Below are positions 23,698 to 33,445 of a DNA stretch of 64,000 nucleotides, piece by piece. The notes beneath the pieces are model-generated. The model was given only the letters and a program-made list of their open reading frames with translations. It did not search any database and was not told where the DNA came from. Each line of letters opens with the position of its first letter. Positions within the stretch are counted from its first letter, which is position 1. The translations under genes and the position numbers were made by a program. The stretch is from Panonychus citri. Its lineage: Eukaryota; Arthropoda; Arachnida; Trombidiformes; Tetranychidae. The DNA is taken from assembly GCF_014898815.1 (NCBI RefSeq), contig NW_026515513.1, positions 1,178,001-1,242,000 of the forward strand. The letters are read 5' to 3'.

Positions 23698-25157
23698 ATG
23701 AAAAAAAAACTTATCAGCTCCCATTGAGTTTCTTATCAGGTAAGTGAAAAGGTTGATCGCTTTTTTGTAGCTCAGTGTGTTACCTTGTTGTTGGCTTATT
23801 ATTATCATTATACTTTTTACCAGCTGGACTTCAAATGTAACAGATTTTAATAACAATGGTCAATATTATTATTACTTTAATATAAATTGAATGATATATA
23901 AAAACCGTTGAACCTTAACTAGAACCGTTTATTGATTAAACCAGGTAAAGGTGAGCTCACGTTTTACTTTCTCTCTCTCTCACTCTCAGTTGATTCTATT
24001 GTCTACTTATTGTTATTTGAGCTTTTTACAAGATCATCATCAGTTAACGGTTAATCTCAGATTAAATTGTTGTAATTCTTGAGCGGCCATTATATTTGAT
24101 AATGATAATACTTTCACTTTGTTACATTTGATTATTGAATTTTTCCAATTAAACAATTAATCCAATTGTATCTTGATCCCAGTCAATTGATTATCAACTT
24201 TTATATATATATATTATTTATTGATTATCTCAATGAAAATCAATTCATTTTGATGATAAACACACTCACTCATTGATTACAATCGGTTAATTGTTTTTTT
24301 TCTCATTAATTTAAAACTTTTACCTGAATTATCAAGGATAAATTAGTTTATAAGCAAAACTTTTCTGTCTCTGCTTTTAATTATTATAATTAGTCAGTTC
24401 TGTAGCTCTGTTTATCTTTAACACAACTCAATTTCAATTAGTTAATTGTTACTGCGATTGAGGAGCAGAAAAAGTTTAACTTTCATTAGATTATTAGTAT
24501 TTTCGTAAGCCGATAGATGGTGTTGGCTGGAAATCTTTTTTTTCGCTGTCCAGTAGTTTGAACTGGGTCAAAATTGAATTACTGACCTGTGGTCAAGAAA
24601 GTTAGAGAGAGAGAAAGAGAAAGAGATGACTAGTGTAGTAGAGTTGACTGGTTAAAATATTTCTTTCGATGAAATTAACTTTTACCCTTATTAACCATGG
24701 GGGTTGAATTGGTGAACAGAAATACAATTAACACTTATACGAGTTACTGATTAGTTGAGACAATTGTATTGATTGAATTAAAAAGCAACCAAGTTATCGG
24801 TAAGATAGTAATTAGTTTATGTTAGGAAAACATTGATAAACATTTTATATCTATGGATAAGCAATTTAAGAAGATGATCTGGATTTTTATTAGTCAAATG
24901 ATGATAAAAATTAAAGATGATAATGTTTTTTTTCATCCTCATCTTCACCTTGTCTCCATCCTTGTCATTATCTCTCCACCTTTACAAAAAATGTCACACC
25001 GGGAATTCAAAGTTAAATTGCAAACAGGAAACGAAAGATTTTAAAGTCCATTTTTTTGCTCTCCTTTGACCTGAATGTCAATCATCATCATCGCCGTCAT
25101 CAAAGACAACAACGGACTGACCATTGGAATTTGGGTCTTACTTTAAGATGTAGTGTT
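23698..25157. other. Non-coding DNA with a segment found inverted at 48935-49020
   Basis: About 24980-25080 matches the reverse complement of about 48935-49020; both give the same short peptide (MSHREFKVKLQTGN) in opposite genome orientation, but the frames lack other conservation. A good CAG/GTAAGT donor-like site is at about 23738. A TAGATGG box lies at 24513. Confidence 0.5.
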
Positions 25158-25830
25158 CTCTCTCACTCACTTTATAGATACTTGTAACTATACAGAAACT
25201 TTTGTATCTGTGTAAAAGTTACAGAAGAAAAAAAAAGTTAACCTGTAAAGGTGAGAACCTGCCTCTTGCTTTCCTGCCATTGGATCATTTTTTTGCCACT
25301 AACCTGTAAATCTTTACCTTTACCTGTACTACCTTTAGTATCCCCACCCATTGGAAGATGAAGGATGAAGAAAAAGAGAAGAGGAGGAAGATAACAAGTT
25401 TATCTTCTTGGTTTTTTCTCTCTTTCTCTCTCACTCGCTATTTCTTGCGTCACAATCAGAGAAAAAGAGAGAGAGAGAGAGAGAAACGAGAGAGAAAGTG
25501 AGAGAGAGAGAGAGACTTGAGAGACTAAGTTAATTATAGTTGAGTGAAGATGAAGATGAAGATGAAGATAAAAGATGATAAAAGGTAAGAACAGGTTAGT
25601 GATGAGCCAATCACAGTTGATAGATTTCAGAGTCTCTTGAGTTTGGAATGAGTTTTATTTTTAACTTTGATTGTTTACTAACATGAAATGATGATGATGA
25701 TTGATGACAATCAATGAGTTTCAATACAACAGCAAACGATTCGCAGTAAATATAATAACAATATTAACTAACCTGAGTTAAGGTCAATTTGATATATTTA
25801 ATAATAATGATTAAGGTTAAATTGCCTTAG
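25158..25830. repeat. Segmental duplication block, copy A (partner 55690-56354)
   Basis: About 670 bp almost identical to 55690-56354 in the same orientation, differing mainly in the length of the GA run near 25458-25515. It is the left flank of the duplicated block into which the retrotransposon later landed. Confidence 0.93.
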
Positions 25831-26679
25831 GAATATTGAATTGATTCTGTGATACAAAAATCTAGTAAATTATTTGGAGATTGATTTTTTCTTCCTCTTC
25901 ACATTTTATTGATATTATTGATTATTTTTATTGTTTATTCGGTTACTCTCTCTCTCTCTCTTTGGTACAGTCGTGCATCACTTTTGGTGCCCAAAGATTT
26001 GAACATAAGTGATGCGGATGTGTTATCTTCATCCTATTAGACAGTTTGAGAGAGAATAAGTGAGAGGGAGATGATATTTTCTCACTTTGCATCTGGGTTT
26101 TTATTGCTCCTTGCAAATTAGTTGCAACTGTTATACTCATTTACAGTGATTGCAATAGTTTAACCTGCAACATCAACAGCCAAAACTAACCCAAAGTACA
26201 GTCTAATGCGTATATTTATGTGAATAAATACCTTGGCAATCAATGTAAACATTTGGAAAACACATTAGTCCAATTTGTTTATTTTTCATTTACATTTGAC
26301 TGCAGAAAATTGTTTTTCCTTAATTGCTGGAAATGTATAAGGTGTCGTCCAGGTTAATTATTGTTAAATTGATTGTGAATGTTAATCATTTGTTATACTT
26401 TGATTGTCAATTTAAGGATGAGGATAAAATTTTGAGGTGTGTCTACAATGTGGGTTACTTTTGTTTCCCTATGGGTAAAAAAGAGAGAGAGAGAGGGAAG
26501 GAGGGAGGGAAGGATGTATGTGTACACACCTTAACTATATTACCTTGAAATCTACTTTATCTTTATATTGACACGAAAGATTTACCGTTATACTTACATT
26601 GTTGGTGGGATGTGAAAGGTTAACTTGAATATTCATGTTCCATGATAATAAGATTTCTGAGTGATTCAGAGATTTGAGA
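25831..26679. other. Non-coding left flank of the retrotransposon
   Basis: Includes about 26545-26645, which resembles 56530-56635 (the paralogous site without the element). The rest is unique and has no coding signal. Confidence 0.6.
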
Positions 26680-26683
26680 TTGA
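26680..26683. repeat. Left target-site duplication TTGA
   Basis: TTGA directly abuts the left LTR and is repeated directly after the right LTR at 37185-37188. A 4-bp duplication is usual for Ty3/gypsy integrases. Confidence 0.85.
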
Positions 26684-27395
26684 TGAAGGGAAGATTTTGG
26701 GGATTGACTGAGTAACTTGGTGTTTCTATTGAAACAGGGAAATTCATTTACCAATAGGTTGAATTTTACTGAGTCTCGCTAGAGTTTCACAATTAATCTA
26801 CTGATTAATTATCGAACACAGAAGAGCGATTAGTCCTTCACAATCTAATCTTACAAGTACTTTTAGGACCGTAATTAAGCGCACAGATTAATCAATGAAA
26901 TGGTTTTTTATTAATTGAATTAGAATATGACGAACAGTTTCAAAGTAAAACTCTAACTGATTAACACTATGGTTAAATCAATGTATCAATAGATTCTAAA
27001 TGGGGGAAAGCATTTAGAAAAGAACAAAATTTAAGATAAGAAATGGCGCCTTTAGGCTTACAAAGTAAATCAAAAAGAAACATAAATACGTTAGCTTAAT
27101 CAAGCTAAACAGAAGATACTTTCCTTATAAGGTTAACCAAGATAAGGATTGTTAATAAAGAAAACAATGAGTTATCTTTAGATGATTAAATGATTAAAAC
27201 AGAAATTTAGAATTAACCCATTATTAAGGTTGATGAGTCTAATTGTCATTTCTTATAAGATTAAAATAAAGAAAAATGATTAAAATCAAAATGATAATAA
27301 AAAGAAGAAAAGAAACTAAAGTTAATCCAAAGGTAAATTGTTACCAATCATCGATTACCAATAGGGTTTTAGGAAGTGCGGATTAATACCTAACA
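26684..27395 (-). repeat. 3-prime LTR
   Basis: 712 bp, starting TGAAGGG and ending CTAACA on the plus strand. Compared with the other LTR I see only indels, mostly in homopolymers (for example GGGGG versus GGG near 27003, TTT versus TT near 27052), and no clear substitution. On the sense strand it has inverted CCAAT boxes near both ends and an AATAAA in its middle. Confidence 0.95.
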
Positions 27396-27424
27396 CTGCC
27401 CTGGATTTTGATCAAGAACCCTTT

Positions 27425-27685
27425 TTAAAACTTGGTTTGGGATTCGAGGATTAGGATTAGCGTTAGCTGGGGGTCATTAGAGGAACTGAAAGGGACAATT
27501 GCATTGAATCTTTGAGGCATTGGAAGTGGATCCTCTTCAAGTGGCAATAGCTCAATTTCGTAATCACTAGAGTTGATGGCGATGTCCGAAGTACTTGGGT
27601 GGCATCGATCATTGAATCGAGGCATCTCGGCTTCCTTCAATACCATAGTAGTACCAATTCTGAGGCCACGAGGCTCGACCTTCAT
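27425..27685 (-). CDS. Small 3-prime terminal ORF of the element
   Basis: 86 codons from an ATG at 27685. The frame is also open upstream (27686-27810, from an ATG in MPIGKNRGKCKELNDGIHYG), separated only by a TAG, so one longer ORF interrupted by a stop is possible. The sequence is acidic and Pro-rich (YEIELLPLEEDPLPMPQRF) with no domain I recognise. It ends about 30 bp from the 3-prime LTR. Confidence 0.4.
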   Translation of the reverse strand: MKVEPRGLRIGTTMVLKEAEMPRFNDRCHPSTSDIAINSSDYEIELLPLEEDPLPMPQRFNAIVPFSSSNDPQLTLILILESQTKF

Positions 27686-27835
27686 CTACATTTTAGCGTA
27701 GATTGAGAACAGGTAGGAAACTTCACTATTGTTAACAGTTTTAACACAGTTTCCATAATGGATTCCATCGTTCAGCTCTTTACATTTTCCTCTATTTTTG
27801 CCAATAGGCATGTAAAGTTGAAGACTCAAAGAGAT

Positions 27836-28726
27836 TCAACAACAGGGAATGAGGTTCGTTCGAATTGTATAGCCACTGAACATAAGAAAAGCAACAAGGC
27901 TAAGAGCACAAGCTGATTCCTTATAAGGAGAGAAAAATTGAGTAATCTCCCGCATCTTGGGTTTCAAGTAGTTCAATTCCGCAATAGTGAGACCAAGAGA
28001 TTTGAGTTGATTTATCAAACCAGATCCAACTAGGATTTTACATGTCTCTAGATACTGAATCAATTGATCGCGAACCGACATGAGGTTTTTTGCATATCTC
28101 AAATCACCTCTAGAGAGACCATGATGATGTGTATCCATGTAGGCGATTTCAGGATATCTCACAAAAGTCTCATAAATGATTTCTTGGTTTCCATCCATGA
28201 TCATAATCCAACAAGGTCTTGGTGTTATTTTTGTTTTATAACAATCGTTGATCAAGTGGATCTCTCTGATGCGACAAAAAGCCATATTGATAGAGAAAAC
28301 CAATTTAGGGTCGGGATGCACTTTAGTGTTAGCGGCGATCTTTTCGAGTATCTCTTCCTTAATAGGGTAAATTTGGACTTTCGATTTGCTATGGAAAGTA
28401 GCACCAGCTTCATTGCGTTTTTGATCTCGATAGACTTGGTATCGTGAACTTGACGATGACCGTGATGATGAACGAGATGAGGGGGCGCAATAGCGAACGA
28501 TTTCACGGATGCTAGTCCAATTTCGGTTAAGATTGTTCATGATTGTGTTGACTTCTTCAGGGGGAACTCGGAGCATTGGATCAATTCTAACAAATGGTTG
28601 ATCAGTTTCATGATGATCTTTAGATATTTTTGCACTAGAGCGGCGATGAGGTGGTCTAGGCAATCCTTCAGCAAAACGAGCCCATTCGGCCGAAGCTCTT
28701 ATAAGATAGTCAGGACACAATTCCAT
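27836..28726 (-). CDS. Accessory ORF with a REXO/REX1-like exonuclease fold, active site lost
   Basis: 296 codons from ATG 28726. Residues 1-140 are basic with an Arg/Ser-rich patch (SSRSSSRSSSSSR) and no known domain. Residues about 142-290 follow the layout of REXO1/REXO4-type DEDDh RNA exonucleases: a strand plus IMDGNQEIIYETFVRYPE, then HHHGLSRGDLRYAKNLMSV (the GIT..DL segment), ILVGSGLINQLKSLGL (the ILVGHSL.NDL segment) and a late SPYKESACAL. The first motif (xDxE) reads FSINMAF and the third has NQL in place of NDL, with GSG for GHS, so the metal-binding acids seem gone. Possible roles if expressed: nucleic-acid binding or interference with host RNA processing (inference). It overlaps the previous ORF by 28 nt. 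Confidence 0.6.
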   Translation of the reverse strand: MELCPDYLIRASAEWARFAEGLPRPPHRRSSAKISKDHHETDQPFVRIDPMLRVPPEEVNTIMNNLNRNWTSIREIVRYCAPSSRSSSRSSSSSRYQVYRDQKRNEAGATFHSKSKVQIYPIKEEILEKIAANTKVHPDPKLVFSINMAFCRIREIHLINDCYKTKITPRPCWIMIMDGNQEIIYETFVRYPEIAYMDTHHHGLSRGDLRYAKNLMSVRDQLIQYLETCKILVGSGLINQLKSLGLTIAELNYLKPKMREITQFFSPYKESACALSLVAFLMFSGYTIRTNLIPCC

Positions 28727-29157
28727 TGAGTGGTTTCAGGTCGAATACGTTGACCAGGGCGGTTTTTACCGACTACGGGGTCGAATCCAACATCTTGGAG
28801 CCATTGCTCTCCTTCGTAGATGGGTGCACTTGGGTCGTTGATCCTCTTTACAACGGACCAATAGCTATTGCTAAGGTTGAAGCTTGAATGGCACTTGAGC
28901 GAGCAACGGTCAGATGGATTCTTTTCCTTGTTGTACACCAAATAAGCTAAGCCTTCGAAATTGTATTCAATTCGATCACGTTGAGTTGGAAAGCTTTTGG
29001 GTACAGTGGTTTCTTCAGCTATAGCGACTTTAATGTGGCTTTGTAAAGCTGAGATTAATCGTCTTGGTTGATTAGCCATTTGTTGTCTTTCTGGACCTTT
29101 TTGAAAACTTCGTTGTCTTGAACATTGAATTCTTCCTCTAGGAGTCCACGGCGACAT
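28699..29157 (-). CDS. Accessory ORF of unknown function
   Basis: 152 codons from an ATG at 29157 (MSPWTPRGRIQCSRQRSFQK), overlapping the stop of the upstream RING-like ORF by 20 nt and the start of the REXO-like ORF by 28 nt. It is basic at the start; it includes SDRCSLKCHSSF and a C-terminal PGQRIRPETT. No domain recognised. The overlaps could be genuine compact coding or frameshifted pieces of one longer protein; reading across frames does not settle it. Confidence 0.45.
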   Translation of the reverse strand: MSPWTPRGRIQCSRQRSFQKGPERQQMANQPRRLISALQSHIKVAIAEETTVPKSFPTQRDRIEYNFEGLAYLVYNKEKNPSDRCSLKCHSSFNLSNSYWSVVKRINDPSAPIYEGEQWLQDVGFDPVVGKNRPGQRIRPETTQWNCVLTIL

Positions 29158-30640
29158 CGCTTTTCATGAGATGAGAAATCGCTGGTTTGAATTTGCCACA
29201 GCATCGATTTCGGCGGCACACAAATTCAGCGGCAAGATAACTCGTTAGAGTTTCTGACTCGGGAACTTCACTATAGCGAGGATATTCATCTTTAGGTGCA
29301 TATTTAGCAGCACAACCAACAACAATGCACAGGAATTGATCATCAGTTGAAGGTGGGATGAAATTCAATTTAACTAAAGTTTTGTTTAGCCAGAGGACAC
29401 ATTCAAAACAATACCATGATGAACACTCTGTACAAATAACAGGATCAATAGATACATGTTCACATAGGGTACACATGATTAATTTAAAAATCTCATTTAA
29501 CTGAGTTGAAATCACTTTGGATTTCGGGAGGCCAACATGAAGATCATCCATAGATAGTTTGAAAACATTTGGATCATTGATGATGTTCAAATAGATTTTT
29601 TCCTTGATGAGATTGAAAAATTTTTCTTTCTTCTGTTCAAACTCATTTGCTTTAGCAATAACCTTTTCCTTAATTTTCATGAAATTCTCTTTAGAGTAAA
29701 ACTCAGGAATAGGAGCAGTTTTAAGAGGAACAGGATATTCATTGGGACACCAGGGATAATCGTCAGGTCCAAGATAACCACCATTTTTATCAGTTGATTT
29801 CGGGTCACCGGACTTTTCCTTGGTTTTCGTTTGAAAAGTTAAACGAATGTTACTTTGATTCTCCACACTAACAGTCAAGTTGTGATTAGAGGCTTTAACA
29901 ATAGTTCGGGTTGGAACTTGCTCTTTAGAGGATGAATCGACTGGAGTGGATTTATAACGCTCGTTAGTAATACCAGAAGAAGTTGAGGGTTGATCAGGAT
30001 CAAAAGGGGTAGATGAGGTTTCTAAAGAAAACGATTCCACATTTTGAGTACCAGGAAGATCCATTTTATCCGACATTTTCATCTTCTTTGGGGAATTAAC
30101 AGGCGATGGAGAATTCGAATGATTTCTTTTTCTACCAAAAGGTTGTTTAAAATCACCAGGGTTAGCTCCAAGATTTGATTGATCTTTATTTTTGCCTTTA
30201 GGAATTTGATTTTTCTTCGGCGATGATGAAACTGATTCACTAGAAGAAGATTTACCAGGTGATGATCCTTTAGGAGAATTGATGTCGACGAGAGGAAAAT
30301 TTGGTTCGACTCGATTTAAATTGTCTTCACGAATTCGTCTTAGCGATTGACCAATACGATAGTTGAAAAGGGCATCAGGTGAAAGTGGAGGCACAGGTGA
30401 ATTATTTGATTCCTCGGTGGAAATGTCAATATCAACACTAATAGGGGAATAATCGAATGTTGATCCAGATTCACTAGTGAGAGGGGCAGTTTCACAAGAA
30501 GATACCAAGGGTTGATTTCGACCAGTTGTTGAAGTTGGTTCTTCGTTAACAGTTGAAGAAGAATTGGTTTCGAAAACACTATCTAAAGATTCAGCGTTAG
30601 ACGTTAAAGGTGACTGAGACCTTTGGGTTGAAGAAGACAT
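29138..30640 (-). CDS. Accessory protein with Ser/Pro-rich N-terminus and RING-like C-terminus
   Basis: From ATG 30640 (MSSSTQRSQSPLTSN) 500 codons, in the same open frame as integrase upstream. Residues 1-280 are disordered Ser/Pro/Thr-rich with basic patches (SPKKMKMSDK). Then come YLGPDDYPWCPNEYPVP and a charged helical region. Near the C-terminus is a Cys cluster MCTLCEHVSIDPVICTECSS followed by WYCFECVLWL and FLCIVVGCAAKYAP: C-x2-C-x9-C-x2-C-x4-C-x2-C plus a later Cys pair, with the DPV of many RING domains. RING domains recruit E2 enzymes as ubiquitin ligases; here the His is replaced by Cys. No signal peptide, so it is not an envelope protein. The ATG follows a TATATAAA-like string. 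Confidence 0.6.
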   Translation of the reverse strand: MSSSTQRSQSPLTSNAESLDSVFETNSSSTVNEEPTSTTGRNQPLVSSCETAPLTSESGSTFDYSPISVDIDISTEESNNSPVPPLSPDALFNYRIGQSLRRIREDNLNRVEPNFPLVDINSPKGSSPGKSSSSESVSSSPKKNQIPKGKNKDQSNLGANPGDFKQPFGRKRNHSNSPSPVNSPKKMKMSDKMDLPGTQNVESFSLETSSTPFDPDQPSTSSGITNERYKSTPVDSSSKEQVPTRTIVKASNHNLTVSVENQSNIRLTFQTKTKEKSGDPKSTDKNGGYLGPDDYPWCPNEYPVPLKTAPIPEFYSKENFMKIKEKVIAKANEFEQKKEKFFNLIKEKIYLNIINDPNVFKLSMDDLHVGLPKSKVISTQLNEIFKLIMCTLCEHVSIDPVICTECSSWYCFECVLWLNKTLVKLNFIPPSTDDQFLCIVVGCAAKYAPKDEYPRYSEVPESETLTSYLAAEFVCRRNRCCGKFKPAISHLMKSDVAVDS

Positions 30641-31440
30641 TTTATATACCTCGATAGAGATAAACTTGGCTTTAAAAATCACAATGATAAAATTATAATT
30701 AAGTGTTTTTAAACGCTGAATGAGTAATTGAAGCGCTGATAATAGCCAAATGTTTATAGAAGTAAATTGTAAACAAATTGAAATTGAGATCGAATCAATC
30801 AAAATAAGATATTTGATTTGTAAATTTGAATTGAAGTCGATGAAGATAAACACTTGAGTGGAAAATGGGTTATGATTCTCAGCAACAACAATAGTTGACT
30901 TTGGCTCCTTCTTTACATTGATGAGGGAGATTATTGTTTTTTGAAAATCGGATTGATTTTTAACTTTTCCCATAGATTTCTCATTATTTTGATAACCAGA
31001 TTTGTCATCGTTCACTTTAGGCGTTTGATTGGTGAGAAAGTAGATATTGTCTACTTGATTTGATGCTTTTAATTGTCCACGGGTTAATCTTTTGTTTAAT
31101 TGTTGATTAGAGTCAATAATCTGTTGTTGACTTTGGACAATTGATTGATCAGCTGAAAGTCTTGATCGCTTTCTTGCGCTGTGACCTTTAGGTAAACTTT
31201 CATGAGTGTTTACATTATCATCTTTAGATTGGGCATCAAACACTACTGACTCATTAGAGTTGTTTATTTGGGGAAGATTGGAATCAATTGATTGATCAAT
31301 TTCGTCTTCATCAGCTTCTTCAATTTCTTCCTGTTCTTCATTTTCAGTGTTAACTGAAATTTCAGGATTTTCAGGCTCTAGCCAATTACTTGAATCAACA
31401 TTAAAATAAGAATCTCTTAACTTTTTCAATTCGTTTTTGA
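30641..31440 (-). CDS. Pol C-terminal extension and inter-ORF spacer
   Basis: The integrase frame stays open through an acidic, low-complexity tail (EEQEEIEEADEDEIDQSIDS near 31320, a basic ARKRSRLSADQS near 31170, RLTRGQLKASNQ near 31075). It then passes through 30650-30870, a markedly AT-rich stretch translating as Ile/Leu/Phe-rich sequence, before the ATG of the next ORF. The hydrophobic part is likely non-coding spacer that happens to be open, but a membrane segment cannot be excluded. Confidence 0.5.
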
Positions 31441-32191
31441 TTTCTCCTTTATGGCGTTTCGAGTTACTAACGTTAGCGGAAAATAAGTCAAAATCTTTAG
31501 ATTGAGGGTCAAGCAAGAATAAAGCACCTTTGGCCATAGCATAAATCATGTATGGTCCATGCCATTTAGTTGACAATTTTTTACTATAGTCAGAATTTGT
31601 AGATTCGTCTCTTAGCCACACGAAGTCACCTATTTGGTACGGAGATTGTTTGTGTAATGAGCGAATACGATTGTTCTGATAAGATTGTTGGGCTTTGAGT
31701 CTAGCATAAGCGATTGACCTTGCTTGAGGTTGGGTATAACCTGAGAAAGTTTGTAAATCTAAATGATTGTCGAGAGGTTTTCGGGGATTCTGGCCAAAAA
31801 CTAAAAAGTAGGGAGAAAATCTAGTGATTTTATGGACGGCAGTATTAATCGCAAATAGAGAAAGATCTAAAGCTTTAGCTAAATTAATCGACTTCTTCTC
31901 AATAACAATAGTTCTAAGCCTATCGGCGATCGTACGATTTGCACGTTCGACGATGCCTTGGGACTGAGGGTGGTACGAAGTTGAATGTTCATGTTTAATG
32001 CCTTTCTCTTTTAAGAATTGATAAATTTCTTCACTCATGAAGTTACTACCTTGATCCGTTTGAATCACTTTAGGGAATCCAAAGAGGTTGAAAAACTTTG
32101 TTAGAAAGTCTTTGATGTTGTTTACCTTTTGGTGAGGGTAAACTCGTGCAAATACATATCTCGATAGAGTGTCGACCATGACTACGATCAA
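31441..32191 (-). CDS. Integrase catalytic core and C-terminal domain (pol)
   Basis: DDE transposase fold: first Asp in VMVDTLSRYVFARVYP, second in VIQTDQGSNFMSEE, Glu in SQGIVERANRTIADRL. Next is NTAVHKITRFSPYFLVFGQN, and the C-terminal SH3-like part QIGDFVWLRDE..KLSTKWHGPYMI typical of Ty3/gypsy integrase. It inserts the element cDNA into the genome. The frame differs from the HHCC part by one base; the shift lies in an A run (sense) near 32190-32195. Confidence 0.93.
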
Positions 32192-32663
32192 TTTTTCACA
32201 TTTTTAATGGTGATGGGGCCTTGAACGTCCAGTTCGAGGCGTTCGAATATGTGAGTCGGGATCGGCTTTGAATGTGGTTCCACATAGATAACTGAAGCGG
32301 CTTTAGCTGTAGCACAAACATCACAATTATCACAAAGCTTTTTAATTTCGTCATGCAAATAAGGCATGTAATAACGACGAGCTATCGATAGATAAGTTTT
32401 TTCGACACCGAAATGTCCAGCAAGAGGAGATGAATGTTCTTGTTCAAACAATTCCTTTAGGAGCGAGGGACCAATGATCAATCGATTTCTTTCAGTAGTT
32501 CGAGTTTGATCTTTGAGGTAAATTAATCCATTTCGACAGGAATATTTTTTCATTGATTTTTTATCTTCATCCTCGAGAAGTTTCTTTATCTTTAGACAGA
32601 GTTCATCAGTAGATTGAAATCGTTTTACCTTAGTAATCCAGGGGTTTGTTTCAGTTACATAAA
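32188..32663 (-). CDS. Integrase N-terminal HHCC domain and RNase H linker (pol)
   Basis: EHSSPLAGHFGVEKTYLSIA with a later CDNCDVC forms the HHCC zinc-binding module that precedes the integrase core, followed by FERLELDVQGPI. The frame remains open upstream of the ATG at 32553 back to about 32690 (IKPSPEIVYVTETNPWI), linking it to RNase H through another one-base frame change near 32690. Confidence 0.9.
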
Positions 32664-33445
32664 CTATTTCAGGGGATGGCTTAATGAAAAGTTCGGATCC
32701 TCTAGGACGAAGTTGACAACATTAGCACCTCTTTCGTAGAGATCTAATTCACTAGAATGTAAGTGATTTACCAACAATAGTTTATCTAAAAATTCCTCTT
32801 CAGGGTCAACGATATCTTGAGCTCGATGGTTCCACTCGGACTGGTACCTTGAGAAGCAATCAGGCATATGAGTTGATCCCTTACGGTAGACGATTTTATA
32901 CTGATAGGTACTCATCATCCAAGCCCAGCGTTGCAATCTTGCGTTTTTGAAATTAGTTTTCGGGAGCTGGCAAAGGGCATGATGATCAGTCTCTATTAAG
33001 AAAAGTTCGTGTTCTAGATAATGTTTAAATTTATCTATTCCCACTAGGATGGCTTGACATTCTTTTTCGGAAACGGTGTACCGAATTTGATGTTTTTGAA
33101 GTTTCTGCGAGAAAAATGAAATGGGGACCCAATCCTTTATCTCTTCAATCGGAGTTTCTTTTGAATAACTTTCTGAATTTTTATCCTCTTGTAATAATAC
33201 ACCACCAATCGCTAGATCAGATGCATCAACTGCTATCTTTCTTCGCATCTCTGGATCAAAATGTACCAATAGGGTTTTTGCAATTAAAGCATCTTTAAGC
33301 TTATCCAAAGCTTGTTTATCTTCGGGTAACATTTTAAATTTTCTCTCTTTAGAGATCAATCTGTATAGAGGTGCGGCAAGTTGCGAAAAGTTTGGGATGT
33401 ACCGAGAGAAGTAGTTGTAGCAACCGAGAATACTTTGAAGTTGCT
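32664..33445 (-). CDS. RNase H domain (pol)
   Basis: The open frame includes AVDASDLAIGGVLLQE (first catalytic Asp), SFFSQKLQKHQIRYTVSEKE (Glu), LIETDHHALCQL (Asp) and RLQRWAWMMSTYQYKIVYRK, the standard gypsy RNase H that removes RNA from the RNA-DNA hybrid. A one-base shift near 33450-33455 in an A run (sense) separates it from the RT frame; the 33360-33445 stretch is the RT-RNase H connection in this frame. Confidence 0.93.

Noticed and set aside
24853..25044. ORF ending in MSHREFKVKLQTGNERF, with a similar peptide at 48957-49235
   Set aside because: The shared peptide comes from an inverted DNA duplication; the rest of each frame is unrelated, so there is no sign of protein selection.
28064..28447. 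Plus-strand ORF of 127 codons within the element
   Set aside because: Antisense to the REXO-like ORF; no family features.
29138..30640. Envelope gene in the position after integrase
   Set aside because: No signal peptide, furin-like site or C-terminal membrane anchor; the Cys-rich end is RING-like.
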